NCBI GenBank assembly: GCA_964422145.1
Contig: CAYQZV010000019.1
Coordinates: 1 to 41,076 of the forward strand
Source of the DNA: JACNKV01 sp964422145
GTDB taxonomy: Bacteria; Fidelibacterota; Marinisomatia; Marinisomatales; JACNKV01
Reading direction: 5' to 3'
DNA length: 41,076 bases
The notes under the pieces are model-generated. The model was not told the DNA's origin. It worked only from the letters and a program-made list of their open reading frames with translations, and did not search any database. This document shows positions 14,405 through 23,298 of the stretch, piece by piece. The stretch's first letter is position 1. Every line of letters starts with the position of its first letter. A program made the position numbers and the translations under genes.

Positions 14405-16246
14405 ATGCCAAAGTCTCTTTATACAAGATTATTTAAACTCGTCGGAAAATATTGGTATTATCTGCTGGGATCCACAATTGCTGCTTTCATTTTTGTTGCA
14501 TTTAACAGCTTATCCATTTGGTTGATGGCTTCTCTTTTAAACAGTATCATTGCAGATTTCGACAGTGTTATTCAACAAAATGAATTATTAAAGTCCTCTT
14601 CCGAAATTTCATTCAATGATCAATTGAAACTTTGGACGAATTCACTGATTCTGCAAAACAATGCTGTTGAAACATTGAAAATGTTATGCATGTATTTATT
14701 AGCTGCTTTTGCAATCAAGAATGTTTTTCTATACCTGAAAAATATTTTATTGACCTATGTGCAATTCCAATTGATTACAGAACTTCGCAATCGATTATAT
14801 ATACAATTTCAACGATTGTCCTTATCGTTTTTTGATCGGAAGAAATCAGGAGAATTAACTTCCATTGTTGTGAATGATGTTTCCAACATGCGTCGTGCAT
14901 TATCCACCAGTTTTCAGAAATTATTTGTTGAACCGATTAACATTCTTGCTTTTTTAATCCTGATGTTTGTGATCAGCCCAAAATTAACGTTGGTTGCAGG
15001 GATTATCGTCCCGATCTCGGGTATTGCTATTTTTGCCATCGGGAGAAGCATCCGGAGAAAATCTCGACGTACTGCTGTTAAAATTGCAGGGATTACGAAT
15101 ATCATAACGGAAACACTTTCTTCGATTCGAATTGTGAAAGCGTTTTCGATGGAAAAATATGAGACTTCTAAATTTCTCAGTGAAACTCAAAAATATTTTA
15201 AATTAATCTTCCGACGTGCTAAACTTCGTAATCTTTCCACCCCTGTAACAGAAACCATTGGTGTTGGGATCGGTGTGTCTTTATTAATGATTGGCGGCAT
15301 GGATGTTTTGGTTGAAAAAACGATGACGTCTGAAGATTTCATCCGGTTTGTTCTTTTGATGTTCAGCACCATGGATCCGCTTCGCAAATTAAGCAATGTG
15401 AATGTAGAACTTCAAACTGGGATGGCATCCGCAGAGAGGGTTTATACCATTTTAGACCGCAGCCCTGATATCCAGGATTCATCCACCGCAAAAGATATCA
15501 CGGAGTTCTCTGATAAGATCCGGTTTGATGATGTCCATTTTCAATATAAAGGCGAAAAGAATAAGGTATTGAAGGGAGTCGACTTTACAATAAAGAAAGG
15601 TGAAGTCGTTGCGGTGGTAGGAGCAAGCGGTGCTGGAAAATCGACTGTAGCAGATTTGATTCCAAGATTCTATGAAGTGTCAAGCGGAAAAATCACGATC
15701 GATAATATGGATATTCGGGATATCACATTGTCATCCCTCAGAGAACAAATGGGAATCGTCACTCAGGAAACGATATTATTCAATGATACAATAAAATCGA
15801 ACATCGCATATGGTCTAACACATTTATCTGAAGAGAAAATTGCAGAAGCTGCAAAAGCAGCCAACGCACTAGACTTTATCAAAGCTATGCCGGATGGTTG
15901 GAATTCGATCGTCGGAGATAAAGGAGTGCGTTTATCCGGAGGTCAGAGACAAAGATTAGCGATTGCCCGCGCATTATTGAAAAATCCACCTATTTTGATA
16001 TTAGATGAGGCAACATCTTCACTGGACACTAAATCAGAACTTGCAGTCCAAACAGCCATAGAGGAGTTGATGAAAAATCGAACAACACTCGTTATTGCTC
16101 ACCGATTGTCTACGATTAAGAATGCCGATAAAATCCTTGTAATGGATCAAGGTGAAATCGTTCAAACTGGAACACACGAAGAGTTAATTGAAATTGATGG
16201 ATTATATAAAAATTTATATCACATTCAATTTAGTCAATCGGCTTAA
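14405..16246 (+). CDS. MsbA-type ABC exporter, fused membrane and ATPase domains
   Basis: 613 residues. The N-terminal half (about 1-330) has six hydrophobic segments and the EAA-like region of type IV exporters. The C-terminal ATPase has VGASGAGKST (Walker A), the Q-loop IVTQETILF, signature LSGGQRQRLAIARALL, Walker B ILILDEATSSLD and the switch His in VIAHRLST. Such half-transporters dimerise to flip lipids, glycolipids or drugs. It stands directly upstream (18 bases) of the LicD/phosphonate genes, so a role in moving a lipid-linked surface glycan is a reasonable inference. A housekeeping lipid A flippase is the main alternative. Confidence 0.9.
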   Translation: MPKSLYTRLFKLVGKYWYYLLGSTIAAFIFVAFNSLSIWLMASLLNSIIADFDSVIQQNELLKSSSEISFNDQLKLWTNSLILQNNAVETLKMLCMYLLAAFAIKNVFLYLKNILLTYVQFQLITELRNRLYIQFQRLSLSFFDRKKSGELTSIVVNDVSNMRRALSTSFQKLFVEPINILAFLILMFVISPKLTLVAGIIVPISGIAIFAIGRSIRRKSRRTAVKIAGITNIITETLSSIRIVKAFSMEKYETSKFLSETQKYFKLIFRRAKLRNLSTPVTETIGVGIGVSLLMIGGMDVLVEKTMTSEDFIRFVLLMFSTMDPLRKLSNVNVELQTGMASAERVYTILDRSPDIQDSSTAKDITEFSDKIRFDDVHFQYKGEKNKVLKGVDFTIKKGEVVAVVGASGAGKSTVADLIPRFYEVSSGKITIDNMDIRDITLSSLREQMGIVTQETILFNDTIKSNIAYGLTHLSEEKIAEAAKAANALDFIKAMPDGWNSIVGDKGVRLSGGQRQRLAIARALLKNPPILILDEATSSLDTKSELAVQTAIEELMKNRTTLVIAHRLSTIKNADKILVMDQGEIVQTGTHEELIEIDGLYKNLYHIQFSQSA

Positions 16247-16264
16247 TAGTAATAAGTTAAATTG

Positions 16265-17455
16265 ATGCAAAATAAATCTATATTATTGAAAAAAATATTT
16301 TGTGATACGATACGTATTCTCGAAAAACATGCAATACCATATTGGTTAGATTCCTACACATTATTAGATGTTATTAGTCAGAAAAACACCGGACAATCAG
16401 GCTCAAGAAAAAATATTTATATATCGATACCAGGAGATTATTTAACGACATTGTTATCTCTCAAAAAAAAGTTTGGCCCTTTGTATAAATTTTATAGTTA
16501 CCCCGATTGTTCAGGAAGACAATGGATCCCAGGGGACATAGTACGGGTCGGTATTTTTAACAGTTGGAAACGAAGAAGTGATGCCCTCAAGGTTTTTATC
16601 ACTCCAAAGTTTAGAACCTCTGATAGATACCGTTGGGTTGATACTAGAAATTGCAAATGGATAGAAAGAGAGTATTTTGATCAACTGGAATCAGTTGATA
16701 TAAATTCAAAGCAATATCAAATTCCAACGAACTCGGAAGGTTACCTGAGCGATAGATATGGAAATTGGCTTGATATGTCTTCGAATTGGATCGAACAAAT
16801 TGATGATTTAACTATTGTAGACGATCAAACAATAAAAAATGTTCCACATAAGAATGTTAATAAAACGACCCCAACGGTCAAAATTAAATTGCATGAAAAA
16901 AAATATCATCAACGAATGAAAAATATGCTTCTTCAAACGATTGATATTTTAAAGGAAAATGACATACCGCATTGGTTAGAAGCGGGAACTCTTTTGGGAA
17001 TTGTTAGAGATGGAGATTTGATCCCTTGGGATTATGATGCGGATATAGGTATCCCTGAAAAGTATGCTCAAAAAGTATTGAATCTTAGGTGGAAATTTTT
17101 ACCTAAATATCTTGTGAAAAAGAAACCAATTAATAGTCCGTGGTTACCTGGAGATACGAGGGTCGTGAAAATCAAAACTCCCTTGGAAAAATTAAAACAG
17201 ATCAATTTTCATATCGATTTATTCTGTCTTTATCGTGTGGGGAATTATCATCGTTGGATTGATACCAATGCCTTGAAACAAGTTGATGAAAAATTTCATT
17301 CTAAATTGGATACGATCATGTGGGAAGGGAGAGAAGTCAATATTCCATCTCATGTAGATGAGTACTTAACAATACGCTATGGTGATTGGCGAACACCTCA
17401 AAAGAAATATGATGCCGGATTACAGGATAGTTCTATAGCTGAAAAAGGATTTTAA
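16265..17455 (+). CDS. tandem LicD-family protein, N-terminal copy degenerate
   Basis: 396 residues from ATG 16265 (TTG 16262 directly precedes it). Two homologous halves: 1-180 and about 210-396. The C-terminal copy is a complete LicD domain: HWLEAGTLLGIVRDGDLIPW followed by DYDADIGIP with Asp 256, 258 and 260. The N-terminal copy aligns (YWLDSYTLLDVIS, QWIPGDIVRVGIFNSW, YRWVDTRN, LSDRYGNWLD) but its metal-binding segment reads KNIYISIP with no Asp. LicD proteins transfer phosphocholine or similar groups from CDP donors to glycans. Followed by the PEP mutase gene, it is a candidate phosphonyl-headgroup transferase. Base composition is visibly more AT-rich than in the aro operon. Confidence 0.75.
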   Translation: MQNKSILLKKIFCDTIRILEKHAIPYWLDSYTLLDVISQKNTGQSGSRKNIYISIPGDYLTTLLSLKKKFGPLYKFYSYPDCSGRQWIPGDIVRVGIFNSWKRRSDALKVFITPKFRTSDRYRWVDTRNCKWIEREYFDQLESVDINSKQYQIPTNSEGYLSDRYGNWLDMSSNWIEQIDDLTIVDDQTIKNVPHKNVNKTTPTVKIKLHEKKYHQRMKNMLLQTIDILKENDIPHWLEAGTLLGIVRDGDLIPWDYDADIGIPEKYAQKVLNLRWKFLPKYLVKKKPINSPWLPGDTRVVKIKTPLEKLKQINFHIDLFCLYRVGNYHRWIDTNALKQVDEKFHSKLDTIMWEGREVNIPSHVDEYLTIRYGDWRTPQKKYDAGLQDSSIAEKGF

Positions 17456-17527
17456 TCCTTAAATTCTCAACATGTTTTAACTAAATATATTTCATATTAA
17501 AAATTATTAATTGAATTGGAGTCAATA

Positions 17528-18829
17528 ATGAAAAAGGTTTATGTAGGAATGTCAGCGGATTTAATTCACCATGGGCATCTCAACATAATAAATGAAGCGA
17601 AGAAATTAGGTGATGTAGTTGTTGGGCTATTGACTGATGCTGCGATTGCCAGTTATAAACGACTTCCTTTAATCCCATTTAAACAAAGAAAACTAATTGT
17701 TGAGAATATTAAAGGCGTTCATGAAGTTATTCCTCAAGAAACCCTTGATTACGTCCCGAATCTTCAAAAAATCAAACCTGACTACGTTGTCCATGGGGAT
17801 GATTGGAAAACGGGTGTTCAACGAGAAACACGTCAAAGAGTTATTGATGCGTTAAATGAATGGGGAGGAGAGTTAGTTGAGATCGGGTATACTGAAGGGG
17901 TATCATCTACTCAATTAATTAATACGTTAAAAGACAAAGGTGTGACACCCAATGTTCGATTGAAAACATTAAGAAGATTGTTAGATGCAAAACCTACATT
18001 GAGGATTCTTGAAGCTCACAACGGCTTAACCGGGCTGATAGTGGAGAAAGCAAAAGTAGCTCAAAATGGAGGGACAAAAGAATTTGATGGAATATGGTTA
18101 AGCAGTTTAACCGTTTCCACATCGAAGGGTAAACCTGACACAGAGATTGTTGATTTTTCTTCAAGATTTCAGACGATAGAAGAAATACTCGAAGTAACAA
18201 CCAAACCAATTATTGTTGACGGTGATACCGGAGGAAAGACTGAGCATTTTCGATTTAGAGTGCGAACCTTAGAACGACTGGGTGTGTCAGCTGTCATTAT
18301 TGAAGATAAGGTCGGGGTAAAACGAAACTCATTATTCGGGACAGATGTTATCCAAGAACAAGATACGATTGAGCATTTTTCAGAAAAGATTAGGACTGGA
18401 AAGAAGGCGTTAGTCACAAATGATTTTATGATCATAGCTCGGATTGAAAGTTTAATTCTTAAAAACGGAATGGAAGATGCGTTAACAAGAGCCCACGCTT
18501 ATATTGAAGCAGGGGCTGATGGAATTATGATTCACAGTAAAGAAAAAGACGGTAATGAGATTAAAGAATTTTGTCGAGAGTTTAAGACTTTCGAAAGGCA
18601 AGTTCCTTTGGTTGTCGTCCCTTCAACTTTCGCACATATGACCGAATCTGAATTTAAAGATTTAGGTGTAAATATTGTGATCTATGGAAATCATCTTGTT
18701 CGTAGTGCTTATCCATCTATGGTCAAAACAGCTGAATCTATTCTTAAACATGATCGGTGTTCAGAGGCCTCCAAAGATTATTGTATGCCGATTAAGGAGA
18801 TATTAACTTTGATTCCAGAGGAGTATTAA
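17528..18829 (+). CDS. pepM: cytidylyltransferase-phosphoenolpyruvate phosphomutase fusion
   Basis: 433 residues from ATG 17528 with GGAG six bases upstream. Residues 1-135 form a TagD-like nucleotidyltransferase: VGMSADLIHHGH (6-17), DAAIASYKRLPLIPFKQR and YTEGVSSTQLI (121-131, matching the RTEGIST motif with Tyr for Arg). Residues about 155-433 form PEP mutase: EAHNGLTGLIVEKA, DGIWLSSLTVS, VDGDTGG (230-236) and EDKVGVKRNS (259-268), the loop that separates PEP mutases from isocitrate lyase relatives. It makes phosphonopyruvate from PEP; the N-terminal domain probably activates a phosphonate with CTP. Bacteroides AepX-type proteins share this layout. The gene overlaps ppd by one base (TAATG). 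Confidence 0.92.
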   Translation: MKKVYVGMSADLIHHGHLNIINEAKKLGDVVVGLLTDAAIASYKRLPLIPFKQRKLIVENIKGVHEVIPQETLDYVPNLQKIKPDYVVHGDDWKTGVQRETRQRVIDALNEWGGELVEIGYTEGVSSTQLINTLKDKGVTPNVRLKTLRRLLDAKPTLRILEAHNGLTGLIVEKAKVAQNGGTKEFDGIWLSSLTVSTSKGKPDTEIVDFSSRFQTIEEILEVTTKPIIVDGDTGGKTEHFRFRVRTLERLGVSAVIIEDKVGVKRNSLFGTDVIQEQDTIEHFSEKIRTGKKALVTNDFMIIARIESLILKNGMEDALTRAHAYIEAGADGIMIHSKEKDGNEIKEFCREFKTFERQVPLVVVPSTFAHMTESEFKDLGVNIVIYGNHLVRSAYPSMVKTAESILKHDRCSEASKDYCMPIKEILTLIPEEY

Positions 18830-19968
18830 TGAGCATTGACCCAATACAATTCTATAATATTCTTACAGAAAAAGGGATTGATTTTTTCACGGGTGTACCG
18901 GATTCATTATTAAAGCAATTTTGTCTTTGCATTGATGATAATGTAGATAGTGAGCATCACATTACCGCAGCCAATGAAGGGAATGCGATTGCTTTGGCTT
19001 CGGGATATTATCTGGGGACTGAAAAAATACCTTTGGTATATATGCAAAACTCTGGACTTGGGAATACCGTCAATCCACTTTTATCGTTATGTGATCCGGA
19101 CGTGTATTCGATTCCGATGGTTCTTATTGTTGGATGGCGGGGAGAACCTGGCGTAAAAGATGAGCCTCAACATGTTAAGCAAGGTAAAGTTCAAATCGAT
19201 TTATTAAATGCATTGGACTTGCCTTATTCAATCATATCCAAAGAGGAGAAAGATATTGAAGCAAAACTTGCTGAGGGAATAAAACAAGCTTCTTTAGAAA
19301 AAAGTCCTTATGTATTCGTCATAAAAAAGGGAACGTTCAAGCCGTATCAGAAAACACCTTCATCAGCTCAGTCAAACTTGATGACACGTGAAACAGCATT
19401 GGATATCATGCTGAACTCTTTCCCAAAGGATGCCATTATTGTATCCACAACGGGTAAAACCTCCCGTGAGATTTTTGAAATCAGAGAAAAAAATGGAGAA
19501 CCTCATTATAAAGACTTTCTTACGGTGGGCTCTATGGGACATTGTTCATCCATTGCATTAGGAATCGCTATCTCCAATCCGGACAGACCGGTTATTTGTA
19601 TTGATGGTGACGGAGCGTTGATTATGCATATGGGCAGTCTATCAACTGTAGGAAAATTACACCCGAAAAACTTTTATCATATTTTGATGAATAATAAAGT
19701 TCATGAATCCGTTGGCGGACAAGCAACATCTGCTGATTGTATTGATGTCCCATCCCTAGTGAGAGCAAATGGCTATAAGAATGTCTTGTCAGTTGATAGT
19801 GAGAATGATCTTAAAGCCAGATGTATGGAGTTTGTTGAGGGTAAAGACTTGGGGCCGTATTTTTTAGAAGTGAATGTCAAACCCGGCTCAAGGCAGGATT
19901 TAGGACGTCCCACTATAAAACCTGTTGATAATAAAAAAGCTTTTATTAAGTACATCCGAAAGAACTAA
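18829..19968 (+). CDS. ppd: phosphonopyruvate decarboxylase
   Basis: Thiamine-diphosphate enzyme that decarboxylates phosphonopyruvate to phosphonoacetaldehyde, the step that makes PEP mutase run toward C-P products. 379 residues. Motifs: FFTGVPDSLLKQF near the N-terminus, AANEGNAIALASGYYLGT with the ThDP-activating Glu, LVYMQNSGLGN, GWRGEPG, TTGKTSRE, the ThDP loop CIDGDGALIMHMGSL, and NNKVHESVGGQ. The preceding ribosome-binding site AGGAG lies inside pepM. All three core genes are in order, so the locus can make phosphonoacetaldehyde. Confidence 0.94.
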   Translation: MSIDPIQFYNILTEKGIDFFTGVPDSLLKQFCLCIDDNVDSEHHITAANEGNAIALASGYYLGTEKIPLVYMQNSGLGNTVNPLLSLCDPDVYSIPMVLIVGWRGEPGVKDEPQHVKQGKVQIDLLNALDLPYSIISKEEKDIEAKLAEGIKQASLEKSPYVFVIKKGTFKPYQKTPSSAQSNLMTRETALDIMLNSFPKDAIIVSTTGKTSREIFEIREKNGEPHYKDFLTVGSMGHCSSIALGIAISNPDRPVICIDGDGALIMHMGSLSTVGKLHPKNFYHILMNNKVHESVGGQATSADCIDVPSLVRANGYKNVLSVDSENDLKARCMEFVEGKDLGPYFLEVNVKPGSRQDLGRPTIKPVDNKKAFIKYIRKN

Positions 19969-19986
19969 AACCTCAGTAGGGAATAG

Positions 19987-21081
19987 ATGTATTATAATCC
20001 AACTAAGGTTATTGAAACTAATCAGTGGATCAAAACACTTTATATTAAACTTGACGAACTCAATGTTAAGAGGCCCTTAATTATTTCATCCCCAGGGATT
20101 AGAAAACTAAAAAAGTTAGAAAGTGAATTCGACCAAAGTATCATTTTTAGTGAAATAGAACCAAACCCAACATTTGAAAGTTGTAAGCATGCAATATCGT
20201 TTAGTGAATCTAGAAATTTCGATGGAGTGATTGCTATTGGAGGAGGCTCTGTAATGGATACTGCAAAAGTGGTCATGGCATCACTTGGAACGAAAATCAC
20301 TGACGTACGCGAACTCGTTAAAATAAAATCGCCATATTCACACAGAATCCCAGCAGTTTTTATCCCCACTACTCATGGGACAGGGAGTGAAGTAACGATG
20401 TGGGGAACCGTATGGGATATGAAGGAAAAGAAAAAATACTCAATTTCTCATCCTGACCTTTATCCTGATATCGCAATTTTAGACGGAACACTTACACTTA
20501 GTTTACCGCTGTATATTTCTTTAACAACAATTTTAGATGCACTAAGCCATAGCTTTGAAGCTATTTGGAATAAGAATGCGAATCCAACATCAACAGATTA
20601 TGCGATTGAAGCCATCTGTTTGATTTTACAAACAATTAACGATTTTAAAGAGAATCCTAATGAGATTGAATTAAGGAATGTTCTATTACGGGCTTCCAAT
20701 TTTGCAGGATTGGCCTTCTCCAATACAAAAACTGCAGCAGCACATTCTATTAGTTATCCACTCACAATTCGATATGGGATTCCTCATGGGATAGCTTGCT
20801 CACTGCCATTGATCCCGTTATTAAAAATAAACAAGCCAGCAATTGATCAAGAAATATCTCGAATCATGAATAATTTAGAGATCGATCGCTTCTCTGAATT
20901 AGAAGAACGTATAAGAGAAATTCCCGGAGACACATTAAAGTTTCGTTTACGAGAGTGGGGAGTTAAAATATCCGAACTTTCAGATTTAGTTAATCAATCA
21001 TATACAAAGGAGAGGATGGAAAATAATATTACGAGTCTTTCCAAAGATCAGGTGTATAAATTGTTGGAAGAAATTTATTAG
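19987..21081 (+). CDS. iron-dependent alcohol dehydrogenase, probable phosphonoacetaldehyde reductase
   Basis: 364 residues of the group III (Fe) alcohol dehydrogenase family. Motifs: VIAIGGGSVMDTAKV (NAD loop), PTTHGTGSEVT, ILDALSHSFEAIW (metal Asp and His), TAAAHSISYPL and GIPHGIACSLPL (metal His). Placed directly after ppd, it most likely reduces phosphonoacetaldehyde to 2-hydroxyethylphosphonate, as PhpC/FomC-type enzymes do in other phosphonate pathways. No aminotransferase for the 2-aminoethylphosphonate branch is present here. Substrate assignment rests on context. A TAGGGA ribosome-binding site precedes the ATG. Confidence 0.82.
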   Translation: MYYNPTKVIETNQWIKTLYIKLDELNVKRPLIISSPGIRKLKKLESEFDQSIIFSEIEPNPTFESCKHAISFSESRNFDGVIAIGGGSVMDTAKVVMASLGTKITDVRELVKIKSPYSHRIPAVFIPTTHGTGSEVTMWGTVWDMKEKKKYSISHPDLYPDIAILDGTLTLSLPLYISLTTILDALSHSFEAIWNKNANPTSTDYAIEAICLILQTINDFKENPNEIELRNVLLRASNFAGLAFSNTKTAAAHSISYPLTIRYGIPHGIACSLPLIPLLKINKPAIDQEISRIMNNLEIDRFSELEERIREIPGDTLKFRLREWGVKISELSDLVNQSYTKERMENNITSLSKDQVYKLLEEIY

Positions 21082-21087
21082 TGAACA

Positions 21088-22149
21088 ATGAATCCTAAAC
21101 CTTATAAATATTTATTTTTTGTAACAAAACCTTATTCGTTTTCTATATTAGAACCCATCCAAGAGTATATTAATAATATTGGCGGTGAAGTCTGTTGGTT
21201 TGTTGGAAGTACAGCACAGAATTACCCCGTTCCGGGCAAAAGGTTATTTTCATCTGCCGAAGTATTCAAATTTAACCCAGATGCTGTGATTGTTCCCGGG
21301 AATATTGTCCCTGATTTTTGGCCTGGACTTAAGGTGCAAATTTTCCATGGATTAGATGATGAACCAAGAGGATTTTATCGTATAACCGGTTTTTTTGATT
21401 TGTACTGTACTTTTGGACCAAGTACAACAAATAGGTTTAATTATTTAGCAAACAAACACAGGCACTTTGTTGTTCAAGAAACCGGTTGGTCAAAGCTAGA
21501 TAATTTGTTTACTGATTCAAATGAAAATGAGAGCATCAAACGACAGTTGATGGAAAAATTCAATCTTTCATCCGAAAAACCGATTATTTTATACGCACCC
21601 ACATTTCCACCGAAATATACATCTGCCCCGGATTTACTCTCAGGATTTGCAAAGTTGAAAAATGCACCGTATCAAATATTAATGAAATTTCATACACTTT
21701 TGGATGAAAATGTTCTGAAGCAGTATTATGCGTTAGATAATCAGAATGTGACGATAGTAGATGATACAAATATTCTTCCTTATTTACAATTAGCTGATGT
21801 TTTAATAACCGATACATCTTCAGTTGCGTATGAATATCTTGTGTTAAATAAACCTATCATCACTTACAAATCAATAGCTCGAAAAGATAAAGGGATCAAT
21901 ATTCTTTCAAAGGATGAATTGCATGGTGCGATTGAACGTTCGCTCATCGATCCGGATGAGTTTGAAATAAATCGGAAGCACTATTTAGATGAAATCCATC
22001 CTTTTACTGATGGGAAATCAGCATCAAGAGTTGTTGACGCTATTAGTCATATCTTGGGATCAGGGATACATAAAACGCTAGAATCCAAACCAAAAAATTA
22101 TTTCAGGAAATGGCAAATTAAAAAATTGATAACAAAGTGGGAACGATAA
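21088..22149 (+). CDS. CDP-glycerol glycerophosphotransferase-like transferase
   Basis: 353 residues with a TagB/TagF-type GT-B fold: VIVPGNIVPDFWPG, QIFHGLDDEPRG (His of the acceptor-side motif), PIILYAPTFPPKY (start of the second Rossmann domain), MKFHTLL and LADVLITDTSSVAYEYLVLNKPIITY, the donor-binding block. Teichoic acid enzymes of this family move glycerophosphate or ribitol phosphate from CDP donors. In this setting a CMP-phosphonate is a plausible donor. It lacks the long N-terminal glycosyltransferase domain of some TagF proteins. It follows the dehydrogenase gene by six bases. Confidence 0.82.
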   Translation: MNPKPYKYLFFVTKPYSFSILEPIQEYINNIGGEVCWFVGSTAQNYPVPGKRLFSSAEVFKFNPDAVIVPGNIVPDFWPGLKVQIFHGLDDEPRGFYRITGFFDLYCTFGPSTTNRFNYLANKHRHFVVQETGWSKLDNLFTDSNENESIKRQLMEKFNLSSEKPIILYAPTFPPKYTSAPDLLSGFAKLKNAPYQILMKFHTLLDENVLKQYYALDNQNVTIVDDTNILPYLQLADVLITDTSSVAYEYLVLNKPIITYKSIARKDKGINILSKDELHGAIERSLIDPDEFEINRKHYLDEIHPFTDGKSASRVVDAISHILGSGIHKTLESKPKNYFRKWQIKKLITKWER

Positions 22150-22152
22150 ACA

Positions 22153-23265
22153 TTGAGTAAAATTAAAATATTATTCAAAATGTTCTATTTGTATCATAAA
22201 ACGGCTTATGACCCGTTAATTGAGGTGTTTCAAAACGACCCGCGTTATGATGTTGCTTTATCCTTGACGGATGAAAACAAACGTGTATTTGGTTTATTTA
22301 CAAAAAAGATTTCACATCAGTTTTTAAAAGAATTCGAAGCCCAGGGATATCGAATTTCCGATGAAAGAGAACAGTTTGATATTGTTATTGTGCCTGACGT
22401 TGTGAATGAGTCGGATTATGGAAAAACATTGCTCTGTCTTGTCTATCATGGTGTCACATTTACAAAAACGGTTACATTTAGAGAATTAAGGAAACATAAA
22501 GACAGTAAATATATGATTTTTGCAGAAGGAGATTTTTCTGTTGAGCAATTAAAAAAATCCGGAAGTTTACTTCATTCTGAAGTGTTTAAGGTTGGATATC
22601 CAAAAATGGATGCGTATTTCAACAACAAGAACATTAAACGAGACGATATCTTATCTTCACTCGGGTTAGATCCTGAGAAAAAGACGGTATTGTTTGCACC
22701 AACGTACAAACCGACATGTGCCTATGAGTTGAAAGATGCTATCTTTGAAGCGACGAAAAATTATAACCTTATCATAAAACTGCACCACTATGCCTGGAGA
22801 GGCAAATATGCTAGGCACAGTCAACATAAAATCTTCGAACGACGCTTATCAAGATACCCTCATGCTGTGATTATCCCGCCAGATCAATATAGTATCATGC
22901 CGCTTATGACAGCAGCTGACACATTAGTCTCTGAAGCATCTGGCGCAGTCACAGAATTTTTAGCAACCGGAAAAATAGGCGTTATATTTGATTTGAATCA
23001 TGATCTGTTTAGACACAGTGATGGAGAACCTTTATTAACAATTGATAATAGAGAATATCTTAAAGGTGCATTTGTTCACATCTCTCATCCGAATGAACTG
23101 AGAGGGGGAATCGAAAGAGCATTAAATCCCTCAAAGGATTTGATTGAAACTGCAAAACAATACAGAGATTACTACTTCTATAAATTAGATGGAAAAGCTT
23201 CAGAAAGAGTCAAAAAAGAAATTGAACGTTTATATAGCGAAGGAACTCATTTTAACCTTCCATAA
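22153..23265 (+). CDS. second CDP-glycerol glycerophosphotransferase-like transferase
   Basis: 370 residues from TTG 22153, three bases after its paralogue. Same family, but clearly a different subgroup: CLVYHGVTFTKTVTFRE (His motif), KVGYPKMDAYF, TVLFAPTYKPT, IKLHHYAWRGKY and the donor block MTAADTLVSEASGAVTEFLATGK, where the usual TDxSS is replaced by SEASG. The two proteins could act on successive acceptors of one polymer (primer and chain extension), as TagB and TagF do. Last gene of the phosphonate block; an AT-rich 33-base gap without a clear terminator separates it from the convergent gene. Confidence 0.78.
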   Translation: MSKIKILFKMFYLYHKTAYDPLIEVFQNDPRYDVALSLTDENKRVFGLFTKKISHQFLKEFEAQGYRISDEREQFDIVIVPDVVNESDYGKTLLCLVYHGVTFTKTVTFRELRKHKDSKYMIFAEGDFSVEQLKKSGSLLHSEVFKVGYPKMDAYFNNKNIKRDDILSSLGLDPEKKTVLFAPTYKPTCAYELKDAIFEATKNYNLIIKLHHYAWRGKYARHSQHKIFERRLSRYPHAVIIPPDQYSIMPLMTAADTLVSEASGAVTEFLATGKIGVIFDLNHDLFRHSDGEPLLTIDNREYLKGAFVHISHPNELRGGIERALNPSKDLIETAKQYRDYYFYKLDGKASERVKKEIERLYSEGTHFNLP

Positions 23266-23298
23266 CTATAATTATAAATTCTATTAAAATGAGATAAA

